Below, in pieces: positions 6,462 through 14,969 of a DNA stretch of 64,000 bases. Made by a program: the position numbers and the translations under genes. The stretch lies in contig NZ_CP023439.1 of assembly GCF_002354895.1 (NCBI RefSeq), forward strand, positions 4,154,001 to 4,218,000, given 5' to 3'. The first letter of the stretch is position 1; every line of letters begins with the position of its first letter. A model generated the notes under the pieces. The model saw only the letters and a list, made by a program, of their open reading frames with translations, did no database searches and was not told where the DNA came from. This DNA comes from Thauera sp. K11 (GTDB taxonomy: Bacteria; Pseudomonadota; Gammaproteobacteria; Burkholderiales; Rhodocyclaceae).

Positions 6462-9283
6462 ACCGCTTCAAATCCGCCCGCACGCTGACGGCCCAAAGCG
6501 CCGCGCTGCCGCAGCACCTCGGCCAGCCTGCCCTGGTGCCGGTGCGCCTGTCCGGGGAAGAAGGGCTCTCGTCGCTCTTCACCTACCTGCTCGAACTCAA
6601 GACCCCCGACGCGCTCGCCTTCGCCCCCAGCCTGGCCGCCAACTTCGACCTTGCCGGCATGGTCGGCCGCGAGATCACCGTCAGCATCCAGCTCGAAGGC
6701 CGGGGCCACTTCATCCCCGGCGCCGTCGGCGACCAGGGGCTGGCCAACCAGGGCGCCGGCGTGCGCGAAATCTCCGCACTCATCGCCGAGGCCCGCTACC
6801 TGCGCGAAGAAGGCCGCCACCACGTCTATGGCCTCACCCTGCGCCCCTGGCTGTGGCTCGCCACCCTCACCGCCGACTGCAGGATCTTCCAGGACAAGAC
6901 CGTCATCCAGATCCTGGACGACCTCTTCGCCGACACCCCCTTCGTCGTCGAAAAGCGCCTGCAGACCGCCAAGTACCCGCCGCGCGACTACCAGACCCAG
7001 TTCAACGAAACCGACTACCACTTCTTCGCCCGCCTGTGCGAAGAATGGGGCATCGCCTGGTGGTTCGAGCACGCCGACGGCAAGCACCGCCTGATCCTCG
7101 CCGACCAGCCCGGCGCCTATCGCCCTTCGCCCAGCGACGCCTACCGGCAGGTGAGCGTCTACCCGCCCGGCCACAAGCTCGACGAGGAATACCTGCACGC
7201 CGTCTCCATCCGGGACCGCCTCGTCACCGGCGCCTGGGCCGGCACCGACGTCGACTACACCCGCCGCCGCGCCGATCTGGCCGTCCGCCACCACGACCCG
7301 CGCCCCACCGGCCATGCCGACCACGAAGTCTTCCACTGGCCGGCCGACACCAGCCAGCCCAAGGCCGGCGCCGGCGGCATGTCCGGCCCGGCCAACGACC
7401 CGCGCGCCGAAGGCGGACACTTCGCCCGCGTGCGCCTGCAGGCCCTGCGCGCCGCCGGCTGGCAGGCCAGCGCCCGGGGCAACGTCCGCGGCCTGGCCGC
7501 CGGCCACACCTTCCACCTGAAGAAACACCCGCAGGACGCGGCCAACATCGAATGGCTGATCCTGTCCGCGCGCCTGGACATCGAAGAGATTGCCCAGGAA
7601 AGCCAGGGCAGCGCCGGCATCCCCGCCCAGCAATGGCGCTGCACCGTCGATCTCGAGCTGCAACCGACGCGAGAGGTCTATCGGCCGCCGCTGAACCATC
7701 CCCGCCCGGCCATCGGCGGCCCGGTGCGCGCCATCGTCACCGGCCCGGCGGGCAAGGAGATCTGGACCGACCCCTACGGCCGCGTCAAGGTCGCCTTCCC
7801 GTGGGACCGCTACCACCGCAGCGACGACCATTCCTCCTGCTGGCTGCGGGTCTCCACCGCCTGGGCCGGCAACCAGTACGGCGGCATCCAGCTCCCCCGC
7901 ATCGGCCACGAGGTGCTCGTCAGCTTCGAAGGCGGCGACCCGGACAAACCCATCGTTACCGGCCGGGTGGCCGACAACCAGAACCTGCCGCCCTGGCAAC
8001 TGCCCGGCAACCAGGCGCTCTCGGGTTTGCGCAGCAAGGAACTGTACGGCCAGCGCAACAACCACCTCGTGTTCGACGACAGCGAAGGCCAGATCCAGGC
8101 GCAACTGTCCTCCGACCATGCGCTGAGCCAACTGAACCTCGGCAGCATCACCCGCATTCCCGACACCAGCGGGCGGGCCGACCGGCGCGGGGAAGGGTTC
8201 GAACTGCGCACCGATGCGCACGGCGTCGTGCGCGCCGGGGCGGGCATGCTGCTCACCACCGAAACCCGCAGCCACGCCGCCAGCCATGTCAAATCCATGG
8301 GCGAGACGCTGGCACGGCTGGAGATGGCCGAGGAAACACATACCCAACTGGCCGATCTCGCCCGCCAGCATGAGGCGCAAACCCGCGGCGAACAGGATGC
8401 AGTCGCCGCACGCGTGGCCGCCCAGAACAAGGCCCTGCAAGGTGAAGGGATGGGCAATGCCGAACGCGGGCATTTCCCGGAATTCGCCCAGCCGCACCTG
8501 ACGCTCTCCAGCCCGGCCGGCATCGAGGTGACCACGGCCGGCAGTACCCATCTGGCCAGCGACGAACACGCCGGCATCACCACCGGCGGCAGTGTCGGCA
8601 TCGCCAGCGGCAAAGGTCTCTTCGCCAGCGTCAGGGCGGGCATCAAGCTCTTTGCCCACAAGCTGGGGCTGCGCCTGGTTGCCGCTCATGACGACATCGA
8701 CCTGCATGCGCTGAAGCACAGCATCAACCTGCTGGCAAAGGTCTCGATCAACGAAACCGCCGAGACGATCGCCATCTCCGCCACCAAGCAACTCGAACTC
8801 AATGGTGGCGGAAGCTACGTCCGGCTTGCCGCCGACACGATCGAGGCCGGCACCTCCGGAAAAGTCACGATCCACCGCGCCGCATTCTCCATGGTCGGAC
8901 CGAAGAGCGTGCCGGTGCGGATGCCGCCCTTCACGGATTACGACGCCCTGAGTCGAAAACCGGACATGACGCTCCTTTACCACTATCCCGATCTCTGCCC
9001 GGTCAGCGGCGCCCCCTATCGGGTCGTGTTTGCCGACGGGCAGGTTCGGGAAGGCCGACTCGACACCGAAGGCAGCGCCACGCTCAAGGACGTTCCAATC
9101 GGCGCAGCGACGGTCTACTACGGCGAAACCAGCCAGACCGCCCCGCCGGCAACGCCGGAGTTCGGCAAACCCTCCCTTGGTTTCAGGATCGCGGAAGATC
9201 TCGCGGAGATCGGCCTGTCCGTCCGCGGCTGGGAACAGATCGATGCCTGCCTGGCGCAACTGACGGAGCGGCACCATGACTGA
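6458..9283 (+). CDS. vgrG: T6SS spike protein VgrG (copy 2, with TTR-like adaptor tail)
   Basis: This 941-residue VgrG has the same domain order as copy 1 and the same core (residues about 7-618, one substitution). After that, DUF2345 is recognisable but diverged. The tail from about residue 825 is different: HYPDLCPVSGAPYRVVFADG, VREG, a short Asp/Gly turn, then DVPIGAATVYYGETSQT. This again looks like a transthyretin-type sandwich. It ends in ERHHD, and its stop overlaps the start of the PoNe effector by 8 nt. Copies of this tail also occur inside the chimeric gene at 12951-14969. Translation is coupled to the truncated immunity gene before it (4-nt overlap). Confidence 0.95.
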   Translation: MNRFKSARTLTAQSAALPQHLGQPALVPVRLSGEEGLSSLFTYLLELKTPDALAFAPSLAANFDLAGMVGREITVSIQLEGRGHFIPGAVGDQGLANQGAGVREISALIAEARYLREEGRHHVYGLTLRPWLWLATLTADCRIFQDKTVIQILDDLFADTPFVVEKRLQTAKYPPRDYQTQFNETDYHFFARLCEEWGIAWWFEHADGKHRLILADQPGAYRPSPSDAYRQVSVYPPGHKLDEEYLHAVSIRDRLVTGAWAGTDVDYTRRRADLAVRHHDPRPTGHADHEVFHWPADTSQPKAGAGGMSGPANDPRAEGGHFARVRLQALRAAGWQASARGNVRGLAAGHTFHLKKHPQDAANIEWLILSARLDIEEIAQESQGSAGIPAQQWRCTVDLELQPTREVYRPPLNHPRPAIGGPVRAIVTGPAGKEIWTDPYGRVKVAFPWDRYHRSDDHSSCWLRVSTAWAGNQYGGIQLPRIGHEVLVSFEGGDPDKPIVTGRVADNQNLPPWQLPGNQALSGLRSKELYGQRNNHLVFDDSEGQIQAQLSSDHALSQLNLGSITRIPDTSGRADRRGEGFELRTDAHGVVRAGAGMLLTTETRSHAASHVKSMGETLARLEMAEETHTQLADLARQHEAQTRGEQDAVAARVAAQNKALQGEGMGNAERGHFPEFAQPHLTLSSPAGIEVTTAGSTHLASDEHAGITTGGSVGIASGKGLFASVRAGIKLFAHKLGLRLVAAHDDIDLHALKHSINLLAKVSINETAETIAISATKQLELNGGGSYVRLAADTIEAGTSGKVTIHRAAFSMVGPKSVPVRMPPFTDYDALSRKPDMTLLYHYPDLCPVSGAPYRVVFADGQVREGRLDTEGSATLKDVPIGAATVYYGETSQTAPPATPEFGKPSLGFRIAEDLAEIGLSVRGWEQIDACLAQLTERHHD
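6477..8313 (+). repeat. vgrG core duplicate, copy B
   Basis: Partner of 211-2047. Divergence starts abruptly at 8314 (A here, T at 2048), inside the helix after MGETLARLE. Confidence 0.9.
8871..8925 (+). repeat. 55-bp identical block at the VgrG body/tail junction, copy B
   Basis: Partner of 2605-2659. It is followed at once by the unrelated adaptor tail. Confidence 0.85.
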
Positions 9284-10721
9284 TCAAGTCGATCTGCAGG
9301 ACTTCCTGGTCGATGTCGGCAAGTCGGTCGCGCTCGGCATGCTGCCCTTTCTCGGGCAGGCCATTGACATCTACGACACGGCCTATGCCGCCTACGACCT
9401 GTATCAGAACAAAGACGGCTCGGCCGAGCAGCGTGAAGAAGCGTGCTTCGGCGTGGTGATGGCGGCGGTGGGCTGGATACCCGGGCCGGGCGACGGGATC
9501 AAGAAGACCCTGAAGACCATCAACCGGGACCCGGAACGCTACGCACCGCTGCTGCTCGATGCGGTGCGCTACGTGCTCTACCAAGCAGGCTACAAGGTCG
9601 ACCCTTACGCCTTCCTGATGGAAAGCATCGACGCGGAGCGCATCCGCTCCCTGATCGAAGGCGCCAGGTCGGATATCGCGAAGTCGGAATTCTTCAGTCA
9701 CTGCCCGGCGCTCGTACAGGAGGGCATGCTGCGGGGCCTCAATCTGACCATGGCGAACATCCCCGTGATCGTCGGTGTCGTGGAGCGCCGGGTGAAACGC
9801 TGGCTGAAAGTGGTTCCGAAGAACACGGCGGCGGTCACGAGGCAAACCGCCCATCCGGCCCCGAAGCAGCCGCCGGGGCAGCAGCAGGGGCGCCGGGAAG
9901 GCGAGGTCGGGACGCACGGGCAAGCGCACGGGGTATCGGCCTTCAACGGGACGGCGAACGCCGCCGAGATCGCCACGGCAAACCTGAACCAGCGGCAGGA
10001 AAGCATCGGCGAGCACGTGGGCGACTACCACTGCCAGGACGAACTGGGCTGGGGCCGGCAAACGGCGCAGCACGATATCGGCACAGGCAGCGCAAAGCTC
10101 ACGGATGGCGCACGGCTCATGCGGTTGCAGCACCAGATCAAGGCACGCGGCCGGGGCATCGATGCGATCTGGCGGACCGGTCGGGCGCGGCCGTACGCGG
10201 TGGTGGAATACAAGACGCGGAGCGTGCCGCTCTCTGAATCCGGGATACGGAGCCTGCTCATTGCCGAATCGGCGCAGGACAAGAGCCTGCAGCCGGCCAA
10301 GCGGGCGGAGCAACGAGAATACCGCAAGCAGGTGAAGGGCGGGAATGCCCGTGCTGTGCCGCCAGCGCCGTTGCCAAATGACGTGCCGAAGATGAGCCAC
10401 AAGTGGATTCGACAACGGGTCGAGAGACACAAGGGTTTGAGCCCAAGTATGCAAAAAATACTGGGGAATCCTAATAAATACTCCCGCCATGTAATTCAAG
10501 TTTCGACAGCCTCTGGTGCCGGTAAGGTTCACCGCGAAGAACTAGATCTGGCCTTAGAAGAGAAGCGGGAGGTTTCCGCCGCAGAGCACACGGCGCATCA
10601 GACCGACATCGACAATTTTACGAATGTGTTTACCGAAGCACCCGAAGACAAGCCGCAGGACCGTGCAGGGAAGAAAGGCACGACCAGTATGAATCAGCAG
10701 AAATCCAAAGCCCGGAAATAG
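9276..10721 (+). CDS. predicted T6SS effector with PoNe-type DNase domain
   Basis: This 481-residue protein starts in an 8-nt overlap with vgrG copy 2. Residues 1-180 form a hydrophobic/helical loading domain (LGMLPFLGQAIDIYDTAYAAYDL, then WIPGPGDGIKKTL), typical of cargo domains before polymorphic toxins. A low-complexity linker (about 190-225) follows. At about 245-320 the sequence fits the PoNe superfamily: IGEHVGDYHCQDELGW, then GRGIDAIWR and YAVVEYKTR. The Asp of GID and the Glu/Lys of VEYK are the expected PD-(D/E)xK residues. PoNe toxins are antibacterial DNases. Four PoNi-type immunity genes follow, which fits. The last about 100 codons are markedly AT-richer, suggesting foreign origin of the toxin end. 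Confidence 0.8.
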   Translation: MTDQVDLQDFLVDVGKSVALGMLPFLGQAIDIYDTAYAAYDLYQNKDGSAEQREEACFGVVMAAVGWIPGPGDGIKKTLKTINRDPERYAPLLLDAVRYVLYQAGYKVDPYAFLMESIDAERIRSLIEGARSDIAKSEFFSHCPALVQEGMLRGLNLTMANIPVIVGVVERRVKRWLKVVPKNTAAVTRQTAHPAPKQPPGQQQGRREGEVGTHGQAHGVSAFNGTANAAEIATANLNQRQESIGEHVGDYHCQDELGWGRQTAQHDIGTGSAKLTDGARLMRLQHQIKARGRGIDAIWRTGRARPYAVVEYKTRSVPLSESGIRSLLIAESAQDKSLQPAKRAEQREYRKQVKGGNARAVPPAPLPNDVPKMSHKWIRQRVERHKGLSPSMQKILGNPNKYSRHVIQVSTASGAGKVHREELDLALEEKREVSAAEHTAHQTDIDNFTNVFTEAPEDKPQDRAGKKGTTSMNQQKSKARK

Positions 10722-10726
10722 AAGCC
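10671..10726 (+). repeat. 56-bp toxin-3'-end repeat, copy 1
   Basis: This contains the last codons of the PoNe gene (ending MNQQKSKARK, stop TAG) and the ribosome site region of the first PoNi gene. Near-identical copies lie at 11786-11841 and 12895-12950, each directly before another PoNi gene. Confidence 0.85.
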
Positions 10727-11740
10727 ATGGAAGACATCAAGACCAATTTCCTCGAACGCCGCCGTCAGCCGTTTCTGATGGAAGGGTTTTATAAGACTTG
10801 GGAACGGGAAACTTTTGAGATTAGGCGGCCGATAACAGCTAGGGAGCTGGCAGATCCCAAATTATCGCCATTAGGCAGAAAGTACATGCTCGAGGGCCAC
10901 GCCTCCGAAACCACCCATCTCCTTCATCTCCGCTACACAGCGGGCGAACCCATCGAAAAGCTCCGGAGCGATCTGGACGAGGTCGTAGCGGCATGGGAGG
11001 ACTTCGCCAAGGTTCAAAGAGAGTTCAAGGGGGATGAGGAATGGTCGGCATTCCGCTTCAGCTATCGGACGGACTACAACGACATCGTCCAACTGGTCGG
11101 CGTGGCGATCCTGATGCGCCGGGAAGACCTGATTCCCCGTATCCACGAGCTTTGCCACATCTACCGGCGCGACGACTCGATCTATGACGCGCTGACGGAA
11201 CCGTTTCTGCCCCCCGCCGAGGAAAGCGACAAATACACGTGGTTCCATGATGACCCGTATGCGTTGGTTGTCGACGTCCTGGACAGCGACGATCCCAACG
11301 AGCAAAGCGCCTTGATGAAGGAAGCGGTGGAGAGATGGTATGCCGCGAACGAAGGGCTGCCGTTCCACGGCACCCACAAGGACATCGACGACGAGGGGCA
11401 CGGCGGGTATTTCGGCTACTGGTGCTTCGAACTGGCGGCGTTGTGCTACCTGAAGAACATCGACGACAGCCGCTTCCGGAATCACCTGACCTACCCGAAG
11501 GATCTGGTCGATTTTGCCCGAGCCTACCGCGCCGAGCCGGATCGGCAGCCGCCACCGACGTCCGGCGCAGCCACCTTTCAGGTTCTTTCGGCCCGCCCCG
11601 GTGAGCCCTGCCCGCGGGAAGGCGTGTGGTTCGCCGTCCACCTCCGCGGCAAGGAAATACGGATGCGGCAGGGCGAAACCATGCCCGGCCCGAAGATCGG
11701 CCCGTCCGGAGCCGTCACCTGGTATTTCAAGGGGCCGTGA
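10727..11740 (+). CDS. PoNi-like immunity protein 1 with C-terminal tail module
   Basis: This 337-residue protein starts 5 nt after the effector and is presumably its cytoplasmic antidote. The body resembles the DUF1910/DUF1911 (PoNi) family: an N-terminal FLERRRQPFLMEGFYKTW, a LHLRYTAGEPIEKLRSDLD helix, and the hallmark HGGYFGYWCFELAALCYL followed by IDDSRFRNHLTYPKDLV. The last 52 residues are the same CPREGVWF...GETMPGP...WYFKG tail as in the DUF3396 protein at 3966. The central third (about 105-190) differs strongly from the other three copies, so it probably sets toxin specificity. Confidence 0.8.
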   Translation: MEDIKTNFLERRRQPFLMEGFYKTWERETFEIRRPITARELADPKLSPLGRKYMLEGHASETTHLLHLRYTAGEPIEKLRSDLDEVVAAWEDFAKVQREFKGDEEWSAFRFSYRTDYNDIVQLVGVAILMRREDLIPRIHELCHIYRRDDSIYDALTEPFLPPAEESDKYTWFHDDPYALVVDVLDSDDPNEQSALMKEAVERWYAANEGLPFHGTHKDIDDEGHGGYFGYWCFELAALCYLKNIDDSRFRNHLTYPKDLVDFARAYRAEPDRQPPPTSGAATFQVLSARPGEPCPREGVWFAVHLRGKEIRMRQGETMPGPKIGPSGAVTWYFKGP

Positions 11741-11785
11741 CGGACCGCGGGCCGTACTTTGCCGACAGGTCGGCGCAATTCAGGA

Positions 11786-11841
11786 AAGAAAGGTGCGACC
11801 AGTATGAATCAGCAGAAATCCAAAGCCCGGAAATAGAAGCC
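11786..11841 (+). repeat. 56-bp toxin-3'-end repeat, copy 2
   Basis: Copy of 10671-10726 without the rest of the toxin gene. It still encodes an isolated 10-codon frame, MNQQKSKARK plus TAG (11804-11836), behind an A/G-rich ribosome site. Confidence 0.85.
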
Positions 11842-12849
11842 ATGGAAGACATCAAGACCAATTTCCTCGAACGCCGCCGTCAGCCGTTTTTGACGGAAGG
11901 GTTTTATAAGACCTGGGTGCGGGAAACCTTTGAGATTAGGCGGCGGGTGACGGCTGAAGAACTGGCCGATCCTACATTGTCGCCATTAGGCAGAAAATAC
12001 ATGCTCGAAGGCCACGCCTCCGAGACCACCAACCTGCTGCACCTCCGCTACACGGCGGGCGAGCCGATCGAGAAACTCCGGGGCGATCTGGATGAAGTCG
12101 TCGAAGCGTGGGAAGCCTTTGCCAAAGCCGCGGGCGTCATCGGCACACAACCCGCGGGATCGATTTTCGGATTTGGTTATCGCTCAGAATACCTGCCTGC
12201 GGTGTTGCTGGTGGGTCTCACCATTCTGCTGCGACGCGAGGACTTGTTGCCTCGAATCGACGCTCTGTCTTTCAGCTTTCGAGGGGTTGACGCCGTTTAT
12301 GAAGAACTGGTGTCCCCCTTTATTCCCGGTCGCGGTTTTGTAGACACGTGGTATCACGCCGAGCCATACACCGAGGCCCTCGACGCCATCGACAGCAACG
12401 ATCCCAACGAGCAAAGCGCCTTGATGAAGGAAGCGGTGGAAAGATGGTACGCCTCAAATGAAGGAATGCCGTTCCACGGCACCCACAAGGACATCGACGA
12501 CGAGGGGCATGGCGGGTACTTCGGCTACTGGTGCTTCGAACTGGCGGCGCTGTGCTACCTGAAGAACATCGACGACAGCCGTTTCCGGAATCACCTGACC
12601 TACCCGAAGGATCTGGTCGATTTTGCCCGAGCCTACCGGGCCGAGCCGGATCGGCAGCCGCCACCGGAACCCGGCGCAGCCACTTTTCAGGTTCTTTCGG
12701 CCCGCCCCGGTGAGCCCTGCCCGCGGGAAGGCGTGTGGTTCGCCGTCCACCTCCGCGGCAAGGAAATACGGATGCGGCAGGGCGAAACCATGCCCGGGCC
12801 GGAGATCGGCCCCTCCGGCGCCGTCACCTGGTATTTCAAGGGGCCGTGA
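11842..12849 (+). CDS. PoNi-like immunity protein 2 with C-terminal tail module
   Basis: This 335-residue paralogue has the same N-terminus (MEDIKTNFLERRRQPFLTEG), the same HGGYFGYWCFELAALCYL hallmark and the complete tail. The middle part (AAGVIGTQPAGSIFGFGYRS and following) differs from copy 1 but closely matches copies 3 and 4. A longer in-frame start exists far upstream, but it would run through the previous tail. The ATG at 11842 matches the start of copy 1. Confidence 0.8.
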   Translation: MEDIKTNFLERRRQPFLTEGFYKTWVRETFEIRRRVTAEELADPTLSPLGRKYMLEGHASETTNLLHLRYTAGEPIEKLRGDLDEVVEAWEAFAKAAGVIGTQPAGSIFGFGYRSEYLPAVLLVGLTILLRREDLLPRIDALSFSFRGVDAVYEELVSPFIPGRGFVDTWYHAEPYTEALDAIDSNDPNEQSALMKEAVERWYASNEGMPFHGTHKDIDDEGHGGYFGYWCFELAALCYLKNIDDSRFRNHLTYPKDLVDFARAYRAEPDRQPPPEPGAATFQVLSARPGEPCPREGVWFAVHLRGKEIRMRQGETMPGPEIGPSGAVTWYFKGP

Positions 12850-12894
12850 CGGGCCGCGGGCCGCGCTTTGCCGACAGGTCGGCGCAATTCAGGA

Positions 12895-12950
12895 AAGAAA
12901 GGTGCGACCAGTATGAATCAGCAGAAATCCAAAGCCCGGAAAGAGAAGCC
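12895..12950 (+). repeat. 56-bp toxin-3'-end repeat, copy 3
   Basis: As the other two copies, but the TAG of the short frame has become GAG, so the toxin end is no longer closed here. The units start 1115 and 1109 bp apart. Confidence 0.85.
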
Positions 12951-14969
12951 ATGGAAGACATCAAGACCAATTTCCTCGAGCGCCGCCGTCAGCCGTTCCT
13001 GACGGAAGGGTTCTATAAGACTTGGGAGCGGGAAACGTTTGAGATTGCAAGGCCGATAACGGCAAAAGAACTGGCAGACCCTAAATTGTCGCCATTAGGC
13101 AGGAAATGCATGCTCGAAGGCCACGCCTCCGAGACTACCAACCTGCTGCACCTCCGCTACACGGCGGGCGAGCCAATCGAGAAACTCCGGGGCGATCTGG
13201 ATGAAGTCGTCGAAGCGTGGGAAGCCTTTGCCAAAGCCGCGGGAGTCATCGGCACACAACCCGCGGGATCGATTTTCGGATTCGGTTATCGTTCGGAATA
13301 CCTGCCTGCGGTGTTGTTGGCGGGTCTCACCATTCTGCTTCGGCGCGAGGGCTTGCTGCCCCGGATCGACGCTCTGTGTTTCGGTTTTCATGGGGCCGAC
13401 GCGATCTATGAGGAGTTGATCTCGCCCTTTATTCCTGGGCGAGGTTTCGTGAACGCCTGGTATCACGACGAGCCGTACACCGCGGCACTCAACGCGATTG
13501 ACAGCACAGATCCCGCTGAGCAAAGCGCCTTGATGAAGGAAGCGGTGGAAAGATGGTACGCCGCAAACGAAGGGCTACCGTTCCACGGCACCCACAAGGA
13601 CATCGACGACGAGGGGCACGGCGGGTATTTCGGCTACTGGTGCTTCGAACTGGCGGCGCTGTGCTACCTGAAGGACATCGACGACAGCCGCTTCCGGAAT
13701 CACGTGACCTACCCGAAGGATCTGGTCGATTTTGCACGGACCTACCGGGCCGAGCCGGATCGGCAGCCGCCACCGGAACCCGGCGCAGCCGCCTTTCAGG
13801 TTCGGGAAGGCCGGTTCGACGCCGGAGGCAGCGCCACGCTCGAGGACGTTCCGATCGGCGCAGCGACGGTTTATTACGGCGAAACCAGCCAGACCGCCCC
13901 GCCGGCAACGCCGGAATCCGGCAAACCCTCCCTTGGTTTCAGGATTGCGGAAGATCTCGCGGAGATCGGCCTGTCCGTCCGCGACTCGGAACAAATCGAT
14001 GCCTGCCCGGCGCAACTGACGGAGCGACACCATGCTGATCAAGTGGATCTGCAGGATTTTCCGGGCGATGTCGACCAGGCGGTGGCGCTAGGCACGCTGC
14101 CCTTTCTCGAGCAGGCCATCGACATCTACGACACGGCCTACGCTGCCTACGACCTGCATCACAGCCAGAACGGCTCGGCCGAGCAGCGGGAAGAAGCGTG
14201 CTTCAACATGGTGATGGCGGTGGTCGGCTGGATACCCGGGCCGGGAGACGGAATCAAGAAAACCCTGAAGACGGTCAACCGGGACCCGGAGCGCTACGCC
14301 CCGCTGCTGCTCGACGCGATGCGCCACACGCTCTACCAGGCCGGCCACAAGGTGAATCCTCAGGCGTTCCTGATGGAAAGCCTCGACGCGGGGTTCATCC
14401 GCTCCCTGATCGAAGGCGCCCGGACGGAGGTCGCGAACTCCGAGATATTCGGCCGCCGCCCGGCATCGGTACGGCAGGACATGTTGCAGGGCCTCGATCT
14501 GGCCATGGCGAACATTCCCATGATCGTCAGCGTCGTGGAACAGCGGGTGAAACGCTGGCTGGAACGGGTTCCGAAGAACTCGGCGGCGATCACCAAGCAG
14601 GCGACGGCCCAGCCGGGGAGCCATTCCGACGGCCTGAGCCGAAAGCCGGAGATGACGCTCTTTTACCACTATCCCGATCTCTGCCCGGTCAGCGGTGCGC
14701 CCTACCGGGTCGTGTTTGCCGACGGGCAGGTTCGGGAAGGGCTGCTCGATGCCGAAGGCAGCGCCACACTCAAGGACGTTCCAATCGGCATGGCGACGGT
14801 TTACTACGGCGAAACCAGCCAGACTGCCCGACCGGCAACCCCGGAATTCGGCCCCCCCGCCCTGGGCTTCATGATCGAGGAAGACCTCGCAGATCTCGGC
14901 ATCGATGCCCGCGGCGGAGAACAGATCGATGCCTGCCTGGCGCAACTGACGGAGCGGCACCATGGGTGA
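12951..14969 (+). CDS. chimeric PoNi / VgrG-tail / PoNe-N-terminus / VgrG-tail protein
   Basis: This single 672-codon frame is made of four known pieces. Residues 1-283 are a PoNi-like protein without its tail module. Residues about 284-362 copy the end of VgrG copy 2 (VREGRFDAGG... to ERHH). Residues about 363-555 copy the loading domain of the PoNe effector (DQVDLQDFPGDV... to PKNSAAITK). Residues about 560-672 are a second, fuller VgrG tail (LSRKPEMTLFYHYPDLCPVSGAPYR... to ERHHG). No nuclease domain is present. The first junction lies at a shared CAGGTT (13797-13802). The second arose by loss of one A in the atgactgatc context, at 14038-14041, which put tail and loading domain in one frame. 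It may be a fossil, or it may still act as an immunity protein. Confidence 0.75.
   Translation: MEDIKTNFLERRRQPFLTEGFYKTWERETFEIARPITAKELADPKLSPLGRKCMLEGHASETTNLLHLRYTAGEPIEKLRGDLDEVVEAWEAFAKAAGVIGTQPAGSIFGFGYRSEYLPAVLLAGLTILLRREGLLPRIDALCFGFHGADAIYEELISPFIPGRGFVNAWYHDEPYTAALNAIDSTDPAEQSALMKEAVERWYAANEGLPFHGTHKDIDDEGHGGYFGYWCFELAALCYLKDIDDSRFRNHVTYPKDLVDFARTYRAEPDRQPPPEPGAAAFQVREGRFDAGGSATLEDVPIGAATVYYGETSQTAPPATPESGKPSLGFRIAEDLAEIGLSVRDSEQIDACPAQLTERHHADQVDLQDFPGDVDQAVALGTLPFLEQAIDIYDTAYAAYDLHHSQNGSAEQREEACFNMVMAVVGWIPGPGDGIKKTLKTVNRDPERYAPLLLDAMRHTLYQAGHKVNPQAFLMESLDAGFIRSLIEGARTEVANSEIFGRRPASVRQDMLQGLDLAMANIPMIVSVVEQRVKRWLERVPKNSAAITKQATAQPGSHSDGLSRKPEMTLFYHYPDLCPVSGAPYRVVFADGQVREGLLDAEGSATLKDVPIGMATVYYGETSQTARPATPEFGPPALGFMIEEDLADLGIDARGGEQIDACLAQLTERHHG

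Noticed and set aside
6116..9277. Open frame of 1053 codons on the - strand opposite vgrG copy 2 (and a similar one at 171-2978)
   Set aside because: Composition shadow of the vgrG genes. The same shadow appears over both copies because the DNA is identical.
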